DNA of 64,000 nt from Brachionus rotundiformis (Eukaryota; Rotifera; Eurotatoria; Ploima; Brachionidae): positions 4,457,155-4,521,154 of the forward strand of contig JAESIW010000200.1 of NCBI GenBank assembly GCA_016802295.1. The letters are read 5' to 3'. Of this stretch, positions 1 to 11,400 are shown in pieces (positions within the stretch are counted from its first letter, which is position 1; each line of letters opens with the position of its first letter). The position numbers and the translations under genes were made by a program. The notes under the pieces were generated by a model, which saw nothing but the letters and a program-made list of their open reading frames with translations, was not told the origin of the DNA and made no database searches.

Positions 1-741
1 ATTGGCCAAGGTTTAATAACATATGCAAATGAAGAAATAGTCAATTGGGTAACAACGCTTGCCGATTCATTTCGAGTTGGAGCTGATATGGGAATGCTTA
101 GATTTTGTCTGCGGAAATTTAACAAGCCATTGTTTTTATTTAAGGGCTCGTTTGTAGTATGTAATGCCGGTTTTGAGCGTGATGTTTCTTTTGACAATGG
201 TTTTGCAGGCAGTATAGCTGAGGACACATATTTTGCCATGTTAGCTATGACCAAAGGCTATTCGTTTGGATGGATCGATGGAGAAATGTGGGAAAAGTCA
301 CCTTTCTCATTTTGGGATTTTCTTCAACAACGAAAACGCTGGATGCAAGGAATTTTTTTAGTCGTTCATGATAACAAGCTTCCTTTACGTTCTCGAATTT
401 GTCTCTCATTGGCCCTATACAGTTGGCTCACTTTGCCCTTAACGACCTCGAATGTTTATTTATCAGCTTTTTATCCTATTCCGGTAGGGCAAATGTTCGA
501 TTTCTTGACTTGCTTTGTTGGAGCTGTTAATCTTTATTTATATATTATCGGAGCCGTAAAATCATTTAGCGTAAATCGATATGGTTATATGAAGTTTGTT
601 ATGTGCGTAATTGGAGCGCTTTGCACAATTCCATTTGTAATAGTAATAGAAAATATTGCAGTCATATGGGGTCTTTTTGGCAACAAGCAAAATTTCTATA
701 TTGTTCAAAAATATAAGCCTGTCGATTCATTTCAAGTGTGA
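1..741 (+). CDS. egh: egghead-type beta-1,4-mannosyltransferase, 3' part
   Basis: Glycosyltransferase family 2, Egghead type: transfers mannose from GDP-mannose to glucosylceramide in arthro-series glycolipid synthesis, in the Golgi/ER membrane (family knowledge). The frame is open from base 1, so the 5' exons and the nucleotide-binding half lie outside the window. Visible are an acidic AED motif near codon 74, the family signature QQRKRW near codons 109-114, and three or four hydrophobic membrane segments in the C-terminal half, ending in a short polar tail and TGA. The stretches around GSIAED, DGEMWEKSPF and VIENIAVIWGLFG match the Egghead family closely from memory. The first internal ATG at 88 is not the start, because homologous sequence continues upstream of it in the same frame. 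Confidence 0.9.
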   Translation: MGQGLITYANEEIVNWVTTLADSFRVGADMGMLRFCLRKFNKPLFLFKGSFVVCNAGFERDVSFDNGFAGSIAEDTYFAMLAMTKGYSFGWIDGEMWEKSPFSFWDFLQQRKRWMQGIFLVVHDNKLPLRSRICLSLALYSWLTLPLTTSNVYLSAFYPIPVGQMFDFLTCFVGAVNLYLYIIGAVKSFSVNRYGYMKFVMCVIGALCTIPFVIVIENIAVIWGLFGNKQNFYIVQKYKPVDSFQV

Positions 742-2323
742 TGATATTTTTTCAAAAAACTTTCGCGATTTACCGTTAATTTTGTTATAGTAATTTGGAA
801 AATTATTGCTTCAAATGATGCGTATATAAAGAATTAAAGAATTTTTTTATTTAGGATTTGTTTTGAATTCAATTAGCTGAACCTAATCCTGTGATTAAAT
901 TAGAATACTTTTACTTTATATCTAAATATATCATGACGTTTGAGCAGAATTTTCCAAAATATTTATCAGAGTTGAGGTTTGATTTCAAAAGGATAAATAT
1001 ATATCTGTTTTATTTTTTTGATATAAATGTGCTAAAATACATGTTACTTTATAATATGCTAGTTCACTTAAATATTTGTCTTTGTTTTTTATTCAAAATA
1101 AAATTCTTTAATACGTAGTTCATTTGTTTTAATATTTAATCAAATAAAAATATGACCTTTTTTTAATCATTTTATTAAATATATACCAAATAAATTAAAA
1201 ATAGTAAAAGTAATAGCAGAAGATATGGTCTCGCTGTAGTAGAATAAATGCTATCAGTTTTATTTATATAGATCATAACATACTAACAGACTAAATTTAA
1301 TTAGATAATTATAATAGAAGAAAATTTTTAATCCAATATTTTTGATTATGTCTTGTTAAATGATATTGTTATTGTTTTTAAACGGAAAAGGAATATACCA
1401 CTTTAAACCTGTAACGCACATTTTGACGTAAAAATTGAAATGTATAGCGTCAAAAATTTATAATTAAAGCGTCGATGATACCATTTATTGATATTTTAAA
1501 CTATTGTAAAAAAATAAAAATTATTTGTTTTTCATGAAAAATTCTGAAGAAAAGCTTATTAATTTTAATTAGCTTTAATTTCTGAGTTAGAGATAAACTT
1601 TAAAAAATCGAAATAACTCTAATGAGTAAAAATATAAAGGCTAAATTGTAACTTGGAATAATTATAAAGTTACTTCCTGTTTTTGGATTTTAAATATTTT
1701 AAAAAAATTTAAACAAATGATTGTAATTTAGATTATTAAATTTTAAAATAAGGAGGTTAAAAAATTGAATACAGAATCAAAAACTCTTTGGAAATTTCAT
1801 TCATACATCAAGTTTTAGTTGGAACTTTATTGACCTTTCATAAATTCGTAAGATCGCAATAATAGGCATTATAGTATTAAGACAAAGTTTATGTATTAAA
1901 TAACCGTAATTTACAACCAAGATTTAATTTAATAATTTTAATGTAATATTTCTTTATTGTCGTTTATATTGAAATTTAAATAAACTGAAAATCATCAAAA
2001 CAATTAAATACTGCGACCACATAGTTAACCTTTTTCTTTTATTAAAAAATTATCTATAAACTAGTTATAAATGTCTATACGGGTTCGAAATTAATCTTAG
2101 CTTACGGTATACTAGAGGAAAAGGATATTTTTAAAAAATTTAGTATTTGAATTTAAAATAAGAATATGAAATTATATCGACAAAAAAACATTCTGTTTAT
2201 TCAGCCATTTTTTTCCAAAAAAAATGGTTCAAGATCGAAATTTTTAATTCAGCAAATCATCAAAATTTATTCATTAAAGTCATTGCTTAAGTATAATTTT
2301 ATTTTCAAAAGATAGATTATAAG
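742..2323. other. intergenic, no gene seen
   Basis: A+T-rich sequence with no exon-like open frame. A 75-codon frame at 891-1118 has the residue composition expected of random AT-rich DNA and is not called. Confidence 0.6.
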
Positions 2324-2530
2324 TACCGTAAACCCTTGCAAATAATTGCCCCCTAAGACCCCCTTTTAAAAGCTAATCTAAAATAGCTCAGTTCTATCTA
2401 TGTTGCTTTCTAGTAAAGCTTATTTAGATCTTTATAAAATATTTAATTTAAAGAAAATTTTCTATCATCTAAGGGCTTAAATTCTTCAATAAAGAATTTT
2501 GGGGGCACTTATTTGTGAGGGTTTACGGTA
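2324..2530. mobile_element. MITE-like element with 30-bp terminal inverted repeats
   Basis: The left end at 2324-2353 (TACCGTAAACCCT, then CAAATAA and TGCCCCC) is repeated inverted at 2501-2530 with three mismatches in 30 bp. If TA is the target duplication, the element runs from CCGTAAACCC to GGGTTTACGG. The interior is about 145 bp with no ORF. Small size, long inverted ends, a TA flank and no coding capacity indicate a non-autonomous Tc1/mariner-type MITE. The C-runs stand out sharply from the surrounding AT-rich DNA. Confidence 0.8.
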
Positions 2531-4590
2531 AATATTTTATCAGTAGACTTATTCTTTTTAATTTAACGAATGAATAAAAAAATAATCTTTTTATTTTTGA
2601 TATAAATTAATTAATTCTCTGAGATTTTTTGTTAGGGATTGTATAAAATCAAAAAGTTAATTATTAGCTTAAATTTTTAATTCATTTTGCTTATTGGGTG
2701 TATTTCATTTCAAAAATAAGTAAAAGAAATTCGGATATTTGGCTTTATAAACAAAAGTATTTTAAACAGAAAACATCAGTCTAGAATACATTTTACAATT
2801 TGTTTAATTTAAGTTTGTAATTAAATTATATAAATTTTTTATTGTTATATTTTCGCAGTAAAATAAATCATTACAAAAAAATTTCATCAACATGAATTTT
2901 TTTTAAATAAAACAAAATTTTTGATTAATGAATATGACCTTGAATAAATTTTATTCCTATGTTTACTTTTTTATTAATTGATTAAGTCATTGATGAGAGA
3001 AACATAAATAATTGAAATCATGAATTCCTGTTTAAGGAAGAATTAATTGAATTTATTTACTTAAAATGAAGTTTTATTAAAATTTAAAAGATAAAAATAT
3101 TGTTTATAATATTGACACTTGTTTATAAAGTTAAGATCAATAAATTTTTGGAACATTTTTGTAAAAGCCGATAGAAGACTAATTAGGAAATAATACATTG
3201 ATTGTAAAGATAGCTTTGAAAAGTTAATATCTTAATTTATTTTTCTTTAATATTTAGACTAGATTAGATACAAAAAAAACTAATTTATAAAATTTAAATA
3301 AAAAAAAGGGATTAAATAATCTAGTAAGCTTGTATTATTGATTTAATTTAGATTTTTTGTAGTTTTAGACTTTGAGACGTTTTTGATAAATTTATTTAAA
3401 TATCATCTTAATAGTAGTGTAGTTTTTATATGTTAGCATTTTCGATTGATATTAAAATCAATTACGTTTAAGTTAAACAAATAACCAAAAATAAATCAAT
3501 TGAAAAATTGATGAATAATTAATTTATTTTTAAAGAAACTTTTACTGAAAGAATTTTTTTAAATTTAATTTTAGATTTATGAGCAAGCTTTGTTTTTGAA
3601 ATCAAATTCTATTTTGATTTAACAACACCCATTCTCTCATGTTTTAATCTGAAAGAGACAAATTCGATTAAGTTTTAATAATTGAATAAATTTATTTTTC
3701 AGAAAATGTTACTATCCAAACTGCGCAAATTTATTTATTTTTATTTACTCTTCAATCAAAATAAAACGAAATTTAATATTACTGATAGGCCAAAAAACTT
3801 GAAACTTCATGGTCTTGAAAAGGTGAATTATTAAAAAATTGATAAGATTCTAAATTTGGTTTAAAAAAATTTAATTTTCTCATAGCATTCAAACCCTCAT
3901 GAATAAAATTTTAGAATTTTTTTAAATTAAAAACACATTCTTAATTGCTTTGAGCTCACAGAAGAATTGCATTACATAAAATTAACAAGTAATTAAACTT
4001 AGCTTCATTTACTCAAATAAAACTTATGTTTCTTATCTTTATTTCATTTAGATTCTAATTTTTAGAATAATAATCGAGACGTTTAATTATGATTGAGTCT
4101 TAATAAGTTTTTATGAATTTCTTAATCTTGATCAATTTTTTAAACTAAAGTCGCTTAGTATCATTTATATTTTATGAAATGCTATTTCAAGCATCCTAAT
4201 ATTAATATTAGTATTTGATGAACGGTTTTATTGTGATTTATGAGTTATTTCAGATTTCCGCTTATCTAATATTAAAACTTATATTGAAAAAAGCAATATT
4301 AGAATAAAAGAATACTTGACTTGAGACTTGAGAGCATCAAATAATATTTATTATAAAAATTGTTTTCAAAACAATGTTTTTTACATTTTATTATTTCTTT
4401 TAATTCTCAATATATTAAACCATTTTTTTAATTTCTATTTTAAATTTCAAATTAAAAATTACATGTTGTTTTAAATCAAATTTTTTTTAGATTAATAAGA
4501 CTGTACATTAAACTACAAAATCAGATGTCAGATCATGTTTTATCAATTTAATTCAAATACTTTTCTTTATAATTATTTGTTGAATTGATC
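2531..4590. other. intergenic, no gene seen
   Basis: About 2 kb of A+T-rich sequence upstream of the GPCR gene. No exon-like open frame, tRNA-like B box or repeat was found. It presumably contains the GPCR promoter. Confidence 0.5.
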
Positions 4591-6303
4591 ATGAAAACAA
4601 CGTCATTTCTATATTCAGAGAACAAGAAAATTTTGCACTTAGAAACCAATTTTATTCAATATTATGATCATTGGTTTTCAGAAATAAACTCGTATCACAC
4701 AAATCCAGAGTATTTTCATTCAAATTCATCTCATCCATCTTTGGACTTGGAGCTTTTAACAAGAACTTTTCTTAGTTCAACTACACCAGATTCTATGTTA
4801 AGTACAACTGACACGACTTCATTTATCTTGCCAAATGGACAGAATTGCTCAAACATTCAAATGTATTTTGAAGCTAAGAAAAGTTATAAGCCAATTATTT
4901 ATATATTAAATTTAATCAACTATATAATAATTATAATTGGCATATTCTTTAATACCATAAATTTAATTGTACTTCTTAAATCAAAACTGAAAGAGAGTCC
5001 ATACAGCTACTTAACCATGCTTTCTTTAAGCGACTTGGGAGCATTAGCTATGGTTGGTGCAGAAAAATTTCGCCAATTATTTCCCAATTCATCAATAGTA
5101 CATATTTATTTTGTGATGATGATTAACATTTTTTTATCATGTTCTATGTATGTTACTCTAGCGTTAACCATTGAACGCTTTATTTTTGTCCATTCCCCGT
5201 TTAGAGCGATGAGTATATGCCGAAAGTCTATTGCTCGCAAAATTTGTTGTATAATATTTTTATTTTCAGTATTAAGATCGTCTTATTTGCCACTAATGTA
5301 TACCCCAAATTGCTGGAGTGGATTTAGCCAAAAAAAACACAATCTTCTAGATTTATATGAATTCTTAATCAGCTTAGCAATTCCATATTCAATAATTTTC
5401 GTGGCTAATATATCGCTGATTATTAGCTTAAAAAAGCAGAATAATCTAATGAATATACCGGTGTCTAACAGTAGTTGCAGTATTAGCATTAAAAATGGAG
5501 AAATTAATTTGTCAAAGACAAATTTTAAAAGAAATGGTTCGGATGAGTATGAAACAGTTAGTGAACCAAAGAAAAAACTAAGTGGTAAATCGACATTAAG
5601 TATTCTAATGGAAAAGAGATCTTCAAAATTAATTTCCCATTCAAACACCACAAACAGTATATGTACTAATGTGAGTAATCAAACTGTGGCTCGTTTGTCC
5701 GGTGTATCCAAGAGCTCTAAAACTATGTCATTGTATCATCGATCTTCGAATATAAAAGAAATGAGAAATCAGAAAAAGCTCACTATAACATTAATCATTA
5801 TTTTATGTTTACTTTTGGTTTGCTATTTACCAAGCTTTTTATTTGAAGAATCACTGGCTGATTTCATATTTGGATCTCATGATTCAGCCACAGAAGAATC
5901 CATTAAACCGTTTATCATAAAAGCCATTGGAAATAGAATTGCCATTATTTTGATATATTTCAATTGCATGGCGAATTTTCTAATTTATTGCTTTTGTAAT
6001 AAAAAATTCAAAAATTGTCTCAAGATTTTAATAAAAAAGTCAATATTGTATAAAATATATAATCGCATGAAATTATATTTCAGTAGATGCTGCTGTGGTT
6101 TTAAAAGCAATTATTCTGATTTAATGGTCGGGACAGATCAAGATATGTCAAATATTTATATCAACAATCCAAGTTGTTCAATTCGTAATTCTAATAATTT
6201 CAAAAATTATCAACAGAAAAAATTTAAGAACAGTTTAAAAGAAACTTTGAATAAAACTAATCATGTACCAGTACGAAAAACAAAAAGTTTGATGATCAAA
6301 TAA
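4591..6303 (+). CDS. rhodopsin-class (FMRFamide-receptor-like) GPCR
   Basis: Single-exon, 570-residue class A seven-helix receptor. The ATG at 4591 is preferred because the two codons before it are TTG and ATC and an in-frame TAA lies at 4570. Approximate helices: TM1 101-128, TM2 138-160 (SLSD), TM3 170-194 followed by ERF in place of DRY, TM4 217-236, TM5 255-278, TM6 396-417 (CYLP in place of CWxP), TM7 447-467 (NFLIY in place of NPxxY). The third intracellular loop is long (about 115 residues) and rich in Ser and Lys. The extracellular N-terminus has NCS and NSS glycosylation sequons. The arrangement resembles peptide receptors of the FMRFamide-receptor type, but the ligand cannot be told from sequence alone. 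The conserved Cys at the top of TM3 is absent. Confidence 0.85.
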   Translation: MKTTSFLYSENKKILHLETNFIQYYDHWFSEINSYHTNPEYFHSNSSHPSLDLELLTRTFLSSTTPDSMLSTTDTTSFILPNGQNCSNIQMYFEAKKSYKPIIYILNLINYIIIIIGIFFNTINLIVLLKSKLKESPYSYLTMLSLSDLGALAMVGAEKFRQLFPNSSIVHIYFVMMINIFLSCSMYVTLALTIERFIFVHSPFRAMSICRKSIARKICCIIFLFSVLRSSYLPLMYTPNCWSGFSQKKHNLLDLYEFLISLAIPYSIIFVANISLIISLKKQNNLMNIPVSNSSCSISIKNGEINLSKTNFKRNGSDEYETVSEPKKKLSGKSTLSILMEKRSSKLISHSNTTNSICTNVSNQTVARLSGVSKSSKTMSLYHRSSNIKEMRNQKKLTITLIIILCLLLVCYLPSFLFEESLADFIFGSHDSATEESIKPFIIKAIGNRIAIILIYFNCMANFLIYCFCNKKFKNCLKILIKKSILYKIYNRMKLYFSRCCCGFKSNYSDLMVGTDQDMSNIYINNPSCSIRNSNNFKNYQQKKFKNSLKETLNKTNHVPVRKTKSLMIK

Positions 6304-6814
6304 AATGTATATATTAATTTTCAAAACTAAAACTTCTGTTTTTTAAAAATTATCTTTTCTAAATTAATATTTGATTTAAAAAATTAGGAGCTAAAAATAT
6401 TAAACTTTTGATGAATATCAGACAAAAAAATTGTATGTTTAATATTTATTTGAATAGCCACAAAAAATATATTATATTGTATTTTATTTTTAATTCATGT
6501 TTAAATAGTTAAATAAAGTATTTCATAAAAAATTTTTCTAAATTTCTAAACATTTATTTTTCAATTTAATAGTCTATGGAATCTAATTTTGACAAGTAAG
6601 TAGAATAATTTTAAAAAAAAATTTTAATTAATGATTATTATTATATTTATTCTAAAAAAGTAAAATTTACCTTTTTGTTTAGAATTTAAAAAAAAAATTG
6701 ATGAGATTGTTAATAAAAAATTATTGATTTTTTTAATCAAAAATTGCGTAAATTACTTGATATTAGAATAATTTTAATTTAATCAGTTTCTGATACCTTG
6801 AATTTTTATTATAG
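6304..6814. other. intergenic; possible leader of the kinase gene
   Basis: A+T-rich. An ATG at 6576 followed by a strong donor (GTAAGT at 6596) looks like a short first exon, but its phase does not match the kinase acceptor at 6814, so it is not joined. Confidence 0.4.
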
Positions 6815-7882
6815 ATCTTTAAAAGGGAATGGGATTTGAGAGATTTTCGTGTTGGAAAGCCTTTAGGGCGAGGACGATTTGGTAGAGTCTATGTTGCTAA
6901 AGAAATCAGAACTCAATATCAATATTTAGTAGCTATTAAAGTTTGTTTTAAGATGAAAAATTTTGGCCAATTTTATAGAATTTTTATAGATTATGTCAAA
7001 GAGTTTTATACAAAAAAGCAAAACAACTGAAAATTTCAAACGAGAATGCGAACTGCATATATCATTAAAGTATTTACTAAGATAAATTGCAAATAAATAT
7101 CTTAAATATTTAATAAGACACCCGAATGTAATTAGTTTTTATGGTTGGTTTCATGATCATAAAAATATTTATTTTATAATGGAATATGCTTCAGGAGGAA
7201 ATTTAAACAAAAAATATAAAAATGGATTAGAAGAAAAAACTATCTCTACATATATTCTACAGTTGTGTTGGGCACTAAAATATATACATTCTTTGAACAT
7301 AATACATAGAGACTTAAAGCCTGAGAACATTTTAATCGGTTCTCATGGTGAAGTTAAATTAGCTGATTTCGGATGGGCTAAAATGATTAAAAATTCGGAG
7401 TAGCACTCTCTGAAAGTATTTTTATACTTTTTATTATTTTTGTTTTTAGCATTACCGAAGAAAGTATAACCAACATCAGTCTAGCAGGAACACTTGATTA
7501 TTTATGCCCAGAAGTCATATTACGAAAAAAACATTCTGAGAAAATTGATATTTGGTGTTTGGGAATCTTATGTTATGAGCTTATGTCAGGAGAAGCACCT
7601 TTTGGAAATGGTGATCAAAACGAAACATTAGAAAGAATACTAAAATTAAAATACGAATTTCCTGATTATTTTGATAACGATTTGAAAGAATTAATTTCTG
7701 AGGTAAAAAAATCACAATAATTTTCAAATCATACATTTGTATAAGATAATTAAAATAAAATTTAGATTTTGGTTTATGAACCATTGAAAAGGTTGTCGAT
7801 TGAACAAATAATCAAAAGTAGATGGATAAAAGATAAAGCCGATCATGATAAAACATATATGAACTATTTTAATCATGATTAA
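6815..7882 (+). CDS. Aurora-like Ser/Thr protein kinase, 5' exon missing
   Basis: Mitotic kinase of the Aurora family, which phosphorylates spindle and centromere substrates. Five exons join in phase: 6815-6940, 6990-7069, 7118-7399, 7450-7702 and 7766-7882 (introns 48-63 bp). The product has the glycine loop (GRGRFGRV), the VAIK lysine, HRDLKPEN, and ADFGW, whose Trp is typical of Aurora. It also has AGTLDY followed by CPEV where Aurora usually has PPEM, IDIWCLG, and a short C-terminal tail. The N-terminus begins with KREWDLRDF, as Aurora kinase domains do. No in-frame ATG precedes the domain, so at least one upstream exon is unplaced. The usual RRTT activation sequence is replaced (see findings). 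Plk4-like or other AGC-related kinases are less likely. Confidence 0.85.
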
Positions 7883-8498
7883 ATCAAGTTAAATTATGAA
7901 CTCAACAAAATTTCAAAAATATTAACTTTTCAAATACATTTTCATTAAAATTTTGTTACTTGTTTTAATAAGCCAAATTAATAAAAATTATTTCAATTTG
8001 ATTTTATATTCATTTTTATAATATAAAATTTCATGATAGAGATTTTATTTTAAGAGTATCTTCTAGCCATATATTGATAAACAATAAAAAAAGCCTTATA
8101 TATTATGAGCTTGAAAATTTAAACTAGTTTTATTTTTAAATCCGATTAGGTAATTTTTTTCAAAAAAATTTAAAAAATTTCTAGAAACTAATATTTATAC
8201 TCAATTAAAAATATAGAATTATCGTTAAATTTATTTATTTTAAGCAAAAAACATTAATTTAAATAAAGCATTAAATTTGTTTTAATCTATTCTTGTATAG
8301 TTATTTTTCGTAGAAAAATATAAACATTGATTTTAAAAGCCTTAATCTAAATTCTGCCTTCAATAAATATTATTTCTTTGAAGAAAACAAAACTATCGCA
8401 GAAAAATAATAAATTTAGTAAAAAAAATAATTATAGAGTTAAAAAAAAAGAAGATTTCCACAAAAAAGATATCTTCTAGTATCAGATTATTAGTTAAT
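7883..8498. other. convergent intergenic, no gene seen
   Basis: A+T-rich spacer between the 3' ends of the kinase gene (+) and the SPATA18 gene (-). No open frame of note. Confidence 0.6.
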
Positions 8499-11400
8499 TT
8501 AATATATTGAATAACATGATCTTGCTCTGCGAATCGGTGAAGAGGATCGATTTCTCAGACAGCTTCTTAATGGTGAACAATTTCTTGCTCTGGATCGAGT
8601 TAAAGAAGCTCCACGTTTGGTACAAGCTTCTCCTTTAGAGATGATTCTGGTACCTTGCATAAGACATGGCCAAACATGATGATTCACCAAAGGTGCACTA
8701 TATTCACTATCGTAAGTTCTTCGATATTTTAGTTCATCCATAACTTCGGCATCTATTGCTAAAGCTGTATCTAACGGGTAAGCTAGAGTTGACATTTCCC
8801 AAGCTAATCGACATGCTTCACGGATGAATGAACTGATAATTGAGTAACTTATTCCAGCTGGCAAGCAAATTTTAGGATTTTTATTTAAAGCAAAAATGAC
8901 TTCCTTTATTAAAACATTAAATTATTTAACGCTAATTAAACTATAAATTACCGAGGTCATGCATGGTAAATCATAAAGATCTATATTTCGATTAATGTAA
9001 TTTTGGACGGCTTCTTCAAGTGTTTCGGGACCTAAATGAGTTAAAGCAACAGTCGATCTTACTCTAATCTTCCAGTCAGCAAAATTTTTTTTCGCTACAG
9101 AGAAAGCTTCTTGTACAGCAGCGAAGATTATTCGTTGATTATTCTCATAGTCGTCACAAAAATTCCTTAGTGTGTCCATTGCGTTTAATCTTTCACATGT
9201 GTAAAGATCATTAAATCGAGCACTAAGCGACTCTTGTCGAACCACCTGAGTACAATTATTTGGTGATAATGGAGAATCAGATGGAAGCCTGCAAGGAGAG
9301 CATGATCTGGAAATAGGTCTTGACCTGCATGGAGAGACTGGTCTAGAGCGAACAGGTGAACATGGACGCGTCCAATAGCATACAGGTGATGCAGCACGAG
9401 AGCGTATAACTTCAGCTTGAAATTCATTATGATCAGCTAAAATAGCATTATCGCATTTAACTCTACGTATTTCATCTTTTAAATCACATATTTCTCGTTC
9501 TAATTCACGAGCTAGCTCAGCTCTTGGCTCTAAAGTACTTAGTTTCAATTCTGTTCTGGACAGTCTAAATTATCCGATTTAATCTTACAAAATCGATTTT
9601 TTTTATAAACTTTTAGTTACTTTGCTTTTAATGCAGCTATATCAGCTTGGCATGCTAAATTACGGGATGCTGATCTTGCTCTTTCTTGTATCAATTCGTC
9701 TTTAGTAACATTTAATCTTAATATAATTCAAAAATTATAAATATTAATTAAATTAAGAAGTTTATATTTTATTTTTTAATATTTTTGATCGATTTTCATC
9801 AATTCATTTTAGAATTTAAAGTATAATCTTAGAATATTTTTAAAATTAATACTAAAAGTACTAACTCAGTTTTTAAACTTTTGTTATTTAATTTAGCACA
9901 ATTTAAATCGGTCTCAAGACCGTCAAGTTCTCTCTCATATCTGTATGACATATCAGATATCTCTGCATTTTTTTTTGCTATTGTCTTATTCAAAGTCAAT
10001 TCAGTGTTCAAAGCTGCCGATGCAGCTAGAGCAGCTGCAGCCGATGCCGATGTATATGGGTAATAGTAATATGGATAGTAATATGAGTAGTATGGGTAAC
10101 GGTACCAGCTTCTGGATGAACAATAAATTGGACCTGAAACAAATTAAAAAAAATTGAAAATAATATTTTATTAAAAAAAAATAATTGCATTCAAATTAGC
10201 AAAAATAGGAATTTAGTGATGTTAGGAAGCAAGCAATTTACTAGAGTCAGCTGATATTACCTGGTGCTTGTAGAAGATTCAACTTTAAAAGTTTTCCAAT
10301 ACTAACAATACACCATGTATATCAGCTAATCTCGTAAATATGGTTAGTAGGTTTTAGTAGATTGGCTGGAGTTAAACGCAGCAGAGTTTCAGTGCAAGAC
10401 ATAATATCTACAAAGTATTCGTTGACAAATAAAAACTAAAAATAATTTTTGTTGACGTTATTGTTAATTTTTGTTTTGTTTTTTGAAATGGAATTTTCGT
10501 TTAGTTTTTTTTCAGAAAAAATAATAATACCAGAAATAATCATAAATTATTATATATCACAAAAATATAGAAATTATTGATCGATAGAAGTAAAAACTGA
10601 AGCTTTTTGGAATAAATTGAGGGACTTAGACACTAATTTCGATTCATAAATTGACATTTTTCGTATGCCTATATTTAATCAATTAAGAGAAAGCTTTTTT
10701 TCCAATAAACTACTATGTTACTAAATTAATTGGGCGAATATTGCTAAAATCTTTCTATCTACTATTTTTTATCAACTAAATTCTCAATAATTTTGAATTT
10801 GTCTCCATTTAAATCTAAGAAAAATTGCTGCAATTAATTTCAGTATAACTATAGACAACTAATCAGTAAAATTATCTGTAAATGCTAAAATCTAAATTTC
10901 TATAATTACATTTTTTCATTTCTTATTTCTCTCAATAAAAGGAAACAATTCTCAAAAATTAATCAAGATATTGACATTCATGGAACTCAATTTGAAAAAG
11001 ATCATAAAGGCAGTCATGCAAGAGTATTTTGAAATTAAACTTTAGCGACAATCCTATAATGGTTCTATTAAATTTGAATTATATGAGATATTAAAATAAT
11101 TATAAACTATGAAAATAAAATCATCCTACTTATATATTTTTATTACTATTATTAGCTTTCCTTACTTTTATAATTTAGTTAAGCAAAAATCAATATCTAC
11201 CTATCATCTAAAATCCGGAAAAAAATTATAAGCTCAAAAATTCAAGAAAAAATATTGATTTTTAGGATCCAAAAACGTTCAAAAATAAGTCCTTAATCTT
11301 AAACTTAAAAAAAGATATATAATTAAAAAATATATAGAATAATATAATAAATACTGAAAATCGATTAAAATTGATCAAAGCATCAAAGCAACCTAATTTA

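Noticed and set aside
891..1118. 75-codon plus-strand ORF
   Set aside because: Composition is Phe/Tyr/Leu/Ile/Asn-rich as in random AT-rich DNA; no splice context or family.
2075..2100. tRNA B-box-like GGTTCGA
   Set aside because: The following bases do not complete a B box and no A box or cloverleaf is present.
6576..6595. Possible first exon of the kinase (ATG plus GTAAGT)
   Set aside because: Leaves phase 2, which creates an immediate stop when joined to the acceptor at 6814; phase 0 reading contains TGA.
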